DNA of 64,000 nt, from contig CANCQK010000001.1 of the NCBI GenBank assembly GCA_947380295.1, forward strand, positions 62,001 through 126,000, in the 5' to 3' direction. Position 1 is the stretch's first letter. Each line of letters opens with the position of its first letter. The translations under genes were made by a program, and so were the position numbers. Source of the DNA: Bdellovibrionales bacterium (lineage in GTDB: Bacteria; Bdellovibrionota; UBA1018). Shown here piece by piece: positions 38,329 to 45,760 of the stretch. The notes beneath the pieces were generated by a model. The model had not been told where the DNA came from, ran no database searches, and saw only the letters and a list, made by a program, of their open reading frames with translations.

Positions 38329-38870
38329 GTCACCTAAAATCGCAGGTCGGCAATTGGAAATTGAATTGGAAAACTCTACCGCGCGGCCCTGAAGGAAAGG
38401 CAGTGGTAGAAATCCAGGGTCGTGGCGAAGTTGAAGTGTGTTGGCGCCTCGACAGTCAGGGCCTCTGGCTGCAAACTGATACGGGAATTTTTGGTTTTGA
38501 TCTCAAATCTGAAACTGATGACTCAGGCCAAAAGATCTACTCGGTGGTTCAGCGTAACTTCCAGTCGGAGTGGACTGGCGTGACAGTTTCCGTCGGTGAA
38601 TCTAGTGCTCAGTCTAGCTCACGGCCGACCCAAGCCAAGACGACTCGAGTTAAAGCTCAAATGCCGGGCAAAATGATCCGAGTTATGGTCAAACCGGATC
38701 AGGTGGTTGAAAAAGATCAACCGTTAATGGTGATGGAAGCCATGAAAATGGAAAACGAAATTCGAGCACCGGGACCGGGTCGAGTTTCACAAGTTCATGT
38801 CATTGAAGGGCAGGCCGTCGAAACTGGGGCTGAACTCTTGCGGATTGATCCCCTCCTTGCAGAGGGCTGA
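38325..38870 (+). CDS. Biotin carboxyl carrier subunit
   Basis: The 181-residue chain ends with a biotinyl domain: the VMEAMKMENEI motif puts biotin on Lys141, with the QMPGKMIRVMVKPDQVVEK strand before it. The N-terminal half (1-100) is probably the BT-like domain linking it to the other subunits. The GTG start overlaps the carboxylase stop by 4 bases. It completes the three-gene carboxylase set. Confidence 0.9.
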   Translation: MSHLKSQVGNWKLNWKTLPRGPEGKAVVEIQGRGEVEVCWRLDSQGLWLQTDTGIFGFDLKSETDDSGQKIYSVVQRNFQSEWTGVTVSVGESSAQSSSRPTQAKTTRVKAQMPGKMIRVMVKPDQVVEKDQPLMVMEAMKMENEIRAPGPGRVSQVHVIEGQAVETGAELLRIDPLLAEG

Positions 38871-38888
38871 TCTTTAGATTGGGTTTTT

Positions 38889-40535
38889 ATGAAAAAAGAA
38901 AAAGGAGCTCCCTCCACAGAAAAGACTTCGCGTCGAAATTCAGTGGAAAATCCGGAATTTTTTACTCGTTCAGGAATACCGGTTCAAGAAATCTACGGGC
39001 CCGCTGATGTTCACTCCAGCTCGTCCCAATTAGGGGAACCCGGTCAATTTCCCTATACTCGAGGCGTTCAAAAAGACATGTACCGAGGCCGGTTGTGGAC
39101 CATGCGACAATATGCAGGGTTTGGAACGGCTGAGGAATCGAACCGACGCTATCACTATCTCCTTTCACAAGGGACTACGGGACTTTCAGTTGCATTTGAC
39201 TTGCCCACTCAACTGGGCTTTGACCCGGATCATCCTCGGGCAAGAGGCGAGGTAGGGAAGGTCGGCGTCTCGATTTCACATCTTGATGATATGCGAGTCT
39301 TATTTCGGGGAATCAACCTCGCCCAAGTATCTACCTCGATGACGATTAACGCCACAGCCAGTATCCTACTTGCACTCTATGTCGCCGTCGCTGAAGAGCA
39401 AGGAGTGCCGGTTCAGGAAATTCGCGGCACTGTCCAAAACGATGTTTTAAAGGAGTACGTAGCTCGAGGAAATTATATTTATCCTGCGGAGGGGACCCTG
39501 AGACTGACCACGGATATGTTCGCATGGTGTGCTGAGCATGCCCCCAAGTGGAATCCGATCAGTATTTCTGGATATCATATTCGAGAAGCGGGATCTCACG
39601 CTGTTCAAGAGCTCGCATTTACGTTTGCTAATGCGATTGCCTATACGGAGGCGGCTGTAAAGCGGGGTCTTTCGGTAGATGAATTCGCTGGGCAGCTCTC
39701 GTTCTTTTTCAACGTTCATAATGACTTTTTCGAAGAAATCGCCAAATTTCGCGCCGCTCGCCGGATTTGGGCCAAGATCATGAAAGAGAAGTTCGGTTCA
39801 AAAAATCCTAGATCCTGGATGCTAAGATTCCACTCGCAGACTGCGGGCTCAACGCTGACCGCACAGCAGCCGCAGAACAATGTGGCGAGAGTGACCCTGC
39901 AGGCTCTTGCTGCAGTTCTGGGGGGGGCACAGTCGCTTCATACCAATTCCATGGATGAGGCTCTCGCCTTGCCTACTGAAACCTCGGCTCGACTGGCATT
40001 AAGGACCCAACAAGTGATTGCCTATGAAAGCAATGTCACACAAACGGTCGATCCTCTGGGCGGTAGCTGGTTCATTGAATCTCTGACTGATGAACTTGAA
40101 AGACGCACATTTCAATATCTCGATGAAATTGAGCGCCGAGGTGGAACCATCGCCTGTATTGAATCTGGATATATTCAGAACGAAATCTCTAATGCGGCCT
40201 ATTCTGATCAAAAGAAGATCGATACAGGTGAAATCAAAGTCGTCGGCGTGAATTGCTTTAAGGATACAGACGCGAGTGGTTCAGTTCCGCTCGAAATCCT
40301 TAAAGTTTCTCCTGAGCTCGAAAAGTCCGCCGTCGAGCGACTGCGATCCTATCGTGCTAAGAGATCACAAGCTGCAACTCAAGATGCACTTCATGCTCTA
40401 TCCAATGGAGCAAAGGGAGACGCCAACCTACAGGCTCTCATTCTGATTGCAGTCAAGTCGGGTGCTACTTTGGGTGAAATTTCGGACACCTTAAGAGACG
40501 TGTTCGGGCTCTATCGCAACTATGCTGGCTATTAA
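38889..40535 (+). CDS. Methylmalonyl-CoA mutase, catalytic (large-subunit) domain only
   Basis: The enzyme isomerises methylmalonyl-CoA and succinyl-CoA with adenosylcobalamin. Conserved family stretches include [15 protein letters not shown] (Tyr75, the MCM-type residue in the substrate site), [31 protein letters not shown] and [12 protein letters not shown]. The protein stops at 548 residues, after the TIM-barrel, so the C-terminal B12-binding domain is absent and must be a separate gene elsewhere. It is 18 bases from the carboxylase genes, so it works downstream of propionyl-CoA carboxylation; no epimerase is next to it. Confidence 0.9.
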   Translation: MKKEKGAPSTEKTSRRNSVENPEFFTRSGIPVQEIYGPADVHSSSSQLGEPGQFPYTRGVQKDMYRGRLWTMRQYAGFGTAEESNRRYHYLLSQGTTGLSVAFDLPTQLGFDPDHPRARGEVGKVGVSISHLDDMRVLFRGINLAQVSTSMTINATASILLALYVAVAEEQGVPVQEIRGTVQNDVLKEYVARGNYIYPAEGTLRLTTDMFAWCAEHAPKWNPISISGYHIREAGSHAVQELAFTFANAIAYTEAAVKRGLSVDEFAGQLSFFFNVHNDFFEEIAKFRAARRIWAKIMKEKFGSKNPRSWMLRFHSQTAGSTLTAQQPQNNVARVTLQALAAVLGGAQSLHTNSMDEALALPTETSARLALRTQQVIAYESNVTQTVDPLGGSWFIESLTDELERRTFQYLDEIERRGGTIACIESGYIQNEISNAAYSDQKKIDTGEIKVVGVNCFKDTDASGSVPLEILKVSPELEKSAVERLRSYRAKRSQAATQDALHALSNGAKGDANLQALILIAVKSGATLGEISDTLRDVFGLYRNYAGY

Positions 40536-40580
40536 CTTTTTTGAGAGATTCTCCTCGGATCAATGTCGAAAAAAATCTAA

Positions 40581-41666
40581 CTAAACTTTGGCCTCTATTT
40601 TGTCAATGGTTGCCTGGTATTCAGGCAAATTGAGGTGCCTTCCTACTTGTGCGATGACTACGGGCTGGTACTTAGGAAATGCCTTCTTTTTTAATCCTCG
40701 AATGCGTTCTGCAGACTCAAAAATAATAGAAGGCTCGAGTTTTCCGTCTTCGATGGCTCTAGTGATAGCTTCGTGGGCGATTCGGCAGGCGGCTTCCGTG
40801 CGATAGATGAGCATATCGCAGCCAGCTTGAAGAGCTCGGACGGGTGCTTGCGTTGCGCCGAAGTGATCAGTCATGGCTTTCATTTCCATGTCATCACTGA
40901 TGATCACTCCTTGGTACCCTAGATCTTTGCGCAGAATTTCCGAAAGAATTCGCTCAGAAAGTGTCGCAGGCCAATCTTTATCGAGCTGCGAGTTGAGGAT
41001 ATGGGCGCTCATCACCATTGAGCACTTTGATCTAAAACCCTTCATGAAGGGAACGAACTCTCTTAATTTTAAAACTTCAAGAGGGGTATCAACCCTGGGG
41101 AGGGCAAAATGGGAGTCAGTGCTCGTATCCCCGTGTCCTGGAAAATGTTTGAGACAGGGCTGTACACCTTGGGTGAGATGCCCCCGGATCATCGCACTCA
41201 CCATCTTTGCGACCGCCTCTGGGTCATTTCCAAAGGAGCGGCCTCCAATCACTGGGTTTTTGGGATTGGTGTTAACATCAGCGACAGGGCAGAAGTTTAA
41301 ATTAATTCCTACCGATTTCAATTCACGAGCAATCAGGGTTGAGATCTCAAAGGCAAGTTGAGGAGATTGAGTTGCCCCGATTGCGGCAGTCTCGGGGATT
41401 CGAGTAAACCCCTTTTTGAAGCGTTGTACCTTACCGCCTTCGTGGTCCACGCTGACCCAAAGAGGGAGCTGCCCGCGAGACTCCTGAATCTGGTTGCTAA
41501 GTTCTGCTACCTGGGCTGGGTTTTCGAAGTTATGCGCAAAAAGTAGAACTCCACCGATCCTGGACTGCGTCAGAAAAGCCGCAGTCTCATTTGAGACTTC
41601 AAAGCCATTCATGCCGGTGATTAATAATTCTCCTGCGATTTCAATTGCTTCTTTGTGTGTTCCCAT
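40581..41666 (-). CDS. nagZ: Beta-N-acetylhexosaminidase NagZ-like (glycoside hydrolase 3)
   Basis: NagZ removes N-acetylglucosamine from muropeptides in peptidoglycan recycling. The KHFPGHGDTSTDSH loop (173-186) carries the general acid pair of the NagZ subgroup, VSVDHEGGKVQRF (71-83) is the substrate strand, and the nucleophile Asp lies in ISDDM (258 or 259). No signal peptide is seen, so it is cytoplasmic. 361 residues. It converges with the mutase gene and is divergent from the Tad operon. Confidence 0.9.
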   Translation of the reverse strand: MGTHKEAIEIAGELLITGMNGFEVSNETAAFLTQSRIGGVLLFAHNFENPAQVAELSNQIQESRGQLPLWVSVDHEGGKVQRFKKGFTRIPETAAIGATQSPQLAFEISTLIARELKSVGINLNFCPVADVNTNPKNPVIGGRSFGNDPEAVAKMVSAMIRGHLTQGVQPCLKHFPGHGDTSTDSHFALPRVDTPLEVLKLREFVPFMKGFRSKCSMVMSAHILNSQLDKDWPATLSERILSEILRKDLGYQGVIISDDMEMKAMTDHFGATQAPVRALQAGCDMLIYRTEAACRIAHEAITRAIEDGKLEPSIIFESAERIRGLKKKAFPKYQPVVIAQVGRHLNLPEYQATIDKIEAKV

Positions 41667-41770
41667 TTTTGTCCACCACTTTTATTCTCTTCTTTAAGAG
41701 AAACCATGCTACCGTATTTCACCAAGAAAGGCCACTTTTCGAACGCGTAACTCAATGCATTAACGCTGAG

Positions 41771-41786
41771 TGGCAAAAATGCTGCT
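41771..41786 (+). promoter_or_regulatory. Candidate sigma-54 promoter of the Tad operon
   Basis: TGGCAAAAATGCTGCT matches the -24/-12 pattern TGGCA-N7-TGCW, with GG and GC separated by exactly 10 bases as required. It lies 58 bases before the first tad gene in the 177-base divergent region with nagZ. The central positions (CG after GGCA, TT before GC) are not fully conserved. Confidence 0.5.
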
Positions 41787-41843
41787 TTTCATTCAAAAAA
41801 TTCCTGAGAATTCCGATGAGTTAGCTGAGGTCTCAGAATCCTG

Positions 41844-42755
41844 ATGGAACTTTTTGATCGAAGCCAGTTAGTCATGTACGCGGCCTATGGGTTACTAGGT
41901 TTATCCATATTTCTGCTTGTACAGGCGCTTCTCACCGAGCAGGAGAGCCGCAACGCTCAGGAAAACCTTGAGGATTTCCGAGGACGTCAAGCAAGTTTTC
42001 CATTCGTTCAATTGCTTCGGCCATTCTACTCGCAGTATATCGTGCCGATCGTGCGTGGAAAACCTCTTTGGGAAACGAGGCGAAAGCACTGGAGGCGCCT
42101 CCTCATAGCTGGAGGAGTTAAAAATGAATTTACCCCCGACGAGTTCATTGCATATAAGCTTATTTTTATTATTTTTCTGCCAATTTTCCTTGGCTTCATG
42201 CAGACAGCCTCCTTGATCGATCTTCCCCTACCTGCCATTCTTGGATCTGGAGTCCTGGGTTGGTTTCTGCCAAACTTTCTTCTCAGCTCAAAGATCACGA
42301 CCCGTCAAAAAAAGATCCTCCGTGCCATGCCATTTATTGTTGACCTACTGGCGCTCTCAACCGAGGCCGGTCTTGATTTCGTTGGAGCCATTGGAAAAGT
42401 TGTCGAGAAAGCAAGACCTAGCCCCCTAGTGGAAGAATTTGGACAACTCCTGAAGGAAATTAAAGTCGGTTCATCTAGGCAAGAAGCCCTGCGAGAGATG
42501 GCGTCAAGAATTTCAATGACTGAAATTAATTCATTTGTCGCTATTCTCATCTCAGCAGACCAGATGGGAGCCTCGATTGGAAAAATTTTAAAACAACAGT
42601 CTGAACAAATTAGAATACAACGAATGCTCGCTGCTGAAAAAGCAGGCGCAAGAGCTGCTTCCTCAATTACTTTGCCGATTATTTTATTCATAATTCCAGC
42701 AGTATTCATCCTGATTGGGGCGCCATTCGTTTTGGGGGTGATGTATGGGAAATAG
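41844..42755 (+). CDS. tadC: TadC-like inner-membrane pilus platform protein
   Basis: A type II secretion F-domain protein of the Tad (Flp) pilus. The T2SSF fold is visible in the C-terminal half: GLDFVGAIGKVVEKARPSPL, ADQMGASIGKILKQQSEQIR, and three membrane segments including the last (SSITLPIILFIIPAVFIL). The N-terminal half has a membrane helix near 10-30. It would interact with the CpaF-like ATPase and with TadB. Here it opens the operon and is about 13 kb away from tadB, whereas the two are normally adjacent. 303 residues; it overlaps the next gene by 11 bases. Confidence 0.85.
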   Translation: MELFDRSQLVMYAAYGLLGLSIFLLVQALLTEQESRNAQENLEDFRGRQASFPFVQLLRPFYSQYIVPIVRGKPLWETRRKHWRRLLIAGGVKNEFTPDEFIAYKLIFIIFLPIFLGFMQTASLIDLPLPAILGSGVLGWFLPNFLLSSKITTRQKKILRAMPFIVDLLALSTEAGLDFVGAIGKVVEKARPSPLVEEFGQLLKEIKVGSSRQEALREMASRISMTEINSFVAILISADQMGASIGKILKQQSEQIRIQRMLAAEKAGARAASSITLPIILFIIPAVFILIGAPFVLGVMYGK

Positions 42756-43125
42756 ATTGCCCCGCATAGGCGCTATAAGAAATCTAAGAAACGAAGTTTT
42801 TGTTGCTGACACCTGCGTTATCGCTGAGAGCTTTATGAGTCGAGCAGTAGGTCTGATAGGTAGGCGACAGATATCGCGAGGCGAGGGTTTGCTGCTTAAG
42901 CCTTGTAATAGTATTCATATGTGGTTTATGAGGGTTGCAATTGACGTTGCCTTCTTAAAACGACTTGAAACGAATCGATTTCAGGTGACTTCAATTCACC
43001 ATAATCTCTACCCTTGGCGAGTTTTTCCTGTGGGTGATTCGAAAGCAGACGATACTCTTGAGCTGCCCAGCGGCATGTTGAAAAGCTGCTCGGTTGAAGT
43101 GGGAGATATCTTATGTTTAAGTTAG
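42745..43125 (+). CDS. DUF192 family protein
   Basis: A 126-residue protein with the DUF192 pattern: SRAVGLIGRRQISRGEGLLLKPCNSIHMWFM then IDVAFLKR and a GDTLELPSG-like C terminus (here DDTLELPSGML). Many DUF192 proteins are exported; this one has no signal peptide. Function in the family is not established. The gene overlaps tadC by 11 bases and the FHA gene by 13 bases, so it is translated as part of the pilus operon. Confidence 0.85.
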   Translation: MGNRLPRIGAIRNLRNEVFVADTCVIAESFMSRAVGLIGRRQISRGEGLLLKPCNSIHMWFMRVAIDVAFLKRLETNRFQVTSIHHNLYPWRVFPVGDSKADDTLELPSGMLKSCSVEVGDILCLS

Positions 43126-44717
43126 TTGTCATATCAGGACCCAATACTGGGTCTAGCTACCAGCTCTCTGAGGGTATTTCAAGTCTCGGTAGGCAGGAAG
43201 ACAACTCGATCTTACTTCCATCTGAAAGAGTTTCAAAGAGGCATTGCCATATCAACGTCCATCAGAATGATGTGACAGTGACGGACGATGGCAGCTTTAA
43301 TGGGACCTTCGTGAATGGTCAGTTGGTCAAATCAAAGACCATTAAGCCGGGGGATCGCGTGAGCGTGGGTGAATACGTCCTTCAGCTAGTTGAAGTGAAA
43401 GTGACCAGGCCAGCGATGCCATTGATTTCGTCGAATCTGCCTCAATCGACACCTGAAAGTATGGGCCAACTTGGAATTCATCAAGCCTCGCCTGATGGCC
43501 CGCCTAGAGATCTAAAACAAAAGCTGATTTGGTTTTTTAATCATACGTTTATGCCGGTATTTTATGGCTTCGTGATGAAGAGTGAGTGGCGTAATGTTTG
43601 TCTTATATTTTTTCTAATTTTCTGTATCGGTAGCGTTATCCTGAGTGTTTCTCCGCTGCTCGATGCAAATCGTGTTGGAATTGTAAGTGAAGTAAAATCT
43701 CGCGGTAGTTTTATGGCACGCCAAATTGCAGAGCAAAATGCGACTTATTTTGCTGCTGGTGCCGAGACTAAGACTGATGTAGGGAATTCTTTGCATGCAG
43801 ATGGGGTTCGATTAGCCGTCTTAATTGACTTGGACAGCCGAATTATTGCGCCTAACTCACGACTCAATCAGTATTTGACTAGTGGTCCAGAAGCCAGTTC
43901 TGCCATTAAGGCTAGGGATCAGTTTAGGTTGGGAAGGGAAACTGGCCTTACATTTGAGGACGAATCGGGTGTAGTGATTGCGATAGAGCCTGTAAAAGTC
44001 TTAAATCCAGCCATGGGCAAGAATGTGGTGACGGCTATGGCGCTGGTTTCCGTCGACTCTACTCTCTCTATTTTAGGTGCTGGTGAAGTAGGTGTCATCT
44101 ACTTCCAGGCATTCATTATTGTTAGTATTTTTGGTTTAATTATTTTTACAATACTTTACAAAGTTACACTACGACCTTTTTTAGTTCTTAATGAGGACTT
44201 AGATCGAGCTCTAAAAGGTGAACTGCCTCAGGTGACACATGAATATCAGCTTGAAGAGCTGAATTCACTCTGGGAAATCATTAATTCAGCTATTCAGCGA
44301 ATACCAAACCGTTCAGAGCTTGGGTCTAGTGTGAGTTCGATTGGAATCGGTAGCGGAGAGAGGGCAGCTCTACCTGAAGATTTCGAAGGTCCGGTAAAAA
44401 TGTTGGGAACTTTGGGAAAAGTGGGGGTGGTAGGATTCAGTGCTGACAGACAGATCATCCATCTGAACTCAATTTTTGAGGAATTGAGCGGAATTCGACT
44501 CGAATCGGCATTAGGTCAGTCCATAACAAGTGTTGCGAGAGATCAATCTTTAGGCCTTTTTACGAATGAACTCCTCGATCGTGCAGTTACTGGATCGGAG
44601 GGTGTTTCAGACGAGTACGAGTTCTCAGGGGTTCCCTACAAGGTTTTGGCATCGGCATTTGGTTCCTCAGGGCAGAGTCCTCGATTCTATTTAATGGTTC
44701 TCGAGAGGAAAGAATAG
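43113..44717 (+). CDS. FHA-domain membrane sensor with PAS domain
   Basis: Domains in order: an FHA phosphothreonine-binding domain (about 1-93) with GRQ, SKRH and NGTFVNG motifs intact; a membrane helix at about 161-183; an extracytoplasmic loop of about 145 residues, perhaps a cache-like sensor; a second membrane helix at 328-350; a short cytoplasmic linker; and a PAS-like domain (about 435-534, FSADRQIIHLNSIFEELSG). No kinase or phosphatase domain is present, so it is likely a signal adaptor that senses outside and binds phosphoproteins inside. 534 residues. The gene overlaps the DUF192 gene. Confidence 0.75.
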   Translation: MFKLVVISGPNTGSSYQLSEGISSLGRQEDNSILLPSERVSKRHCHINVHQNDVTVTDDGSFNGTFVNGQLVKSKTIKPGDRVSVGEYVLQLVEVKVTRPAMPLISSNLPQSTPESMGQLGIHQASPDGPPRDLKQKLIWFFNHTFMPVFYGFVMKSEWRNVCLIFFLIFCIGSVILSVSPLLDANRVGIVSEVKSRGSFMARQIAEQNATYFAAGAETKTDVGNSLHADGVRLAVLIDLDSRIIAPNSRLNQYLTSGPEASSAIKARDQFRLGRETGLTFEDESGVVIAIEPVKVLNPAMGKNVVTAMALVSVDSTLSILGAGEVGVIYFQAFIIVSIFGLIIFTILYKVTLRPFLVLNEDLDRALKGELPQVTHEYQLEELNSLWEIINSAIQRIPNRSELGSSVSSIGIGSGERAALPEDFEGPVKMLGTLGKVGVVGFSADRQIIHLNSIFEELSGIRLESALGQSITSVARDQSLGLFTNELLDRAVTGSEGVSDEYEFSGVPYKVLASAFGSSGQSPRFYLMVLERKE

Positions 44718-44722
44718 ATTGA

Positions 44723-45760
44723 ATGTCTAATGCGATTCGATTCAAGCACACTCTAGTCGCCAGACAGCCTGCAGAACATGCGAGGTTGAAGGTAGTTCAA
44801 GGGCCTGACTCAGGTGCTATCTACGTGGTGACTGGAACTACAGCATCAATTGGTCGAGGTGAGGAAAATGATATTGTGATCGCAGACCTACGGGCCTCAC
44901 GGGTACATGCTGTACTTCGTTTAGATAGTCAAGGTTGGATATTAGAGGATCAGGGAAGTTCAAATGGAATTTTTTATCAAGGTACACTCCAGAGAGTGAT
45001 TGTTTTAAAGTCGGGAGATGTTTTTTCGGTAGGCGAGAGCACGTTGGAGTTTAACTCTGCAGAAGAGGGGACGTCTATCTTGATGGCTCCTCCAAAGTCT
45101 CAGGCGCAGGTCGTGGCGGAGCAAACTCAGAATAAGTTACAGCAGCAATTCCTTAGTCTTCGAGCAAAAATAGTGAGAGGCGAGTCAGTGCCGAATCTTA
45201 CACCTGGACTGAGTTCATCGGAGGGATCTGGCGGAAATCGAAAACTGATTCTCTACTTAGCCTTTGCCGGTGCAGCCTACTTCATGTTCTTCACAGATGA
45301 TTCCACGCCGACACGTCGTCCAGGTAATGTCACGGGCCTCGCAAAAACTTCGGAATCTTCATTAAATGGCTCTAATAATCTTGCTGCCTATCTCCCTTCT
45401 ACATCTCCAAATAAATCCTCGGAGATTCTGTTTCGAGAGGGCATGCGAGAGTATTTTTCAGGTAATTATAACCGTGCTCGGACTCAATTCGAGACTGTCC
45501 TTCAAATTAGCCCCAACCACTCTATGGCCGCACTTTACTTAGAAAAGTGTTCCACGTCTGTCCGGGATGAAGTTAAAGTGCAGCTTTCATTTGCAAAAAA
45601 AGCCATGGAAGCAGGTAAGTTGAGAGATGCCCGTTCTCGATTCGATCGGGTGATGCGGCTTCTCTATAAAGATCAAGCTAACCCTGCCTACATTGAATCG
45701 AAGGAGCAATATCAAAAAATTGTTCAACAGCTCAAGTCTGAAGGAGGCTCGGGGCCGTGA
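44723..45760 (+). CDS. FHA-domain membrane protein with TPR-like repeats
   Basis: A 345-residue protein with an intact FHA domain (about 20-115: IGRGEENDIVIADLRASRVHA and GSSNGIF), one membrane segment at about 175-190 (LILYLAFAGAAYFMFFT), then a periplasmic-side or cytoplasmic region with TPR-like helices from about 230 (FREGMREYFSGNYNRARTQFETVL). The repeats suggest a scaffold. It follows the FHA/PAS gene after 5 bases and overlaps the next FHA gene by 4 bases. Confidence 0.75.
   Translation: MSNAIRFKHTLVARQPAEHARLKVVQGPDSGAIYVVTGTTASIGRGEENDIVIADLRASRVHAVLRLDSQGWILEDQGSSNGIFYQGTLQRVIVLKSGDVFSVGESTLEFNSAEEGTSILMAPPKSQAQVVAEQTQNKLQQQFLSLRAKIVRGESVPNLTPGLSSSEGSGGNRKLILYLAFAGAAYFMFFTDDSTPTRRPGNVTGLAKTSESSLNGSNNLAAYLPSTSPNKSSEILFREGMREYFSGNYNRARTQFETVLQISPNHSMAALYLEKCSTSVRDEVKVQLSFAKKAMEAGKLRDARSRFDRVMRLLYKDQANPAYIESKEQYQKIVQQLKSEGGSGP

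Noticed and set aside
40536..40580. Bidirectional terminator between the mutase and nagZ
   Set aside because: TTTTTTG and CGAAAAAA could pair, but the stem is AT-only with a long loop that includes only a small GAGA/TCTC hairpin; too weak to call.
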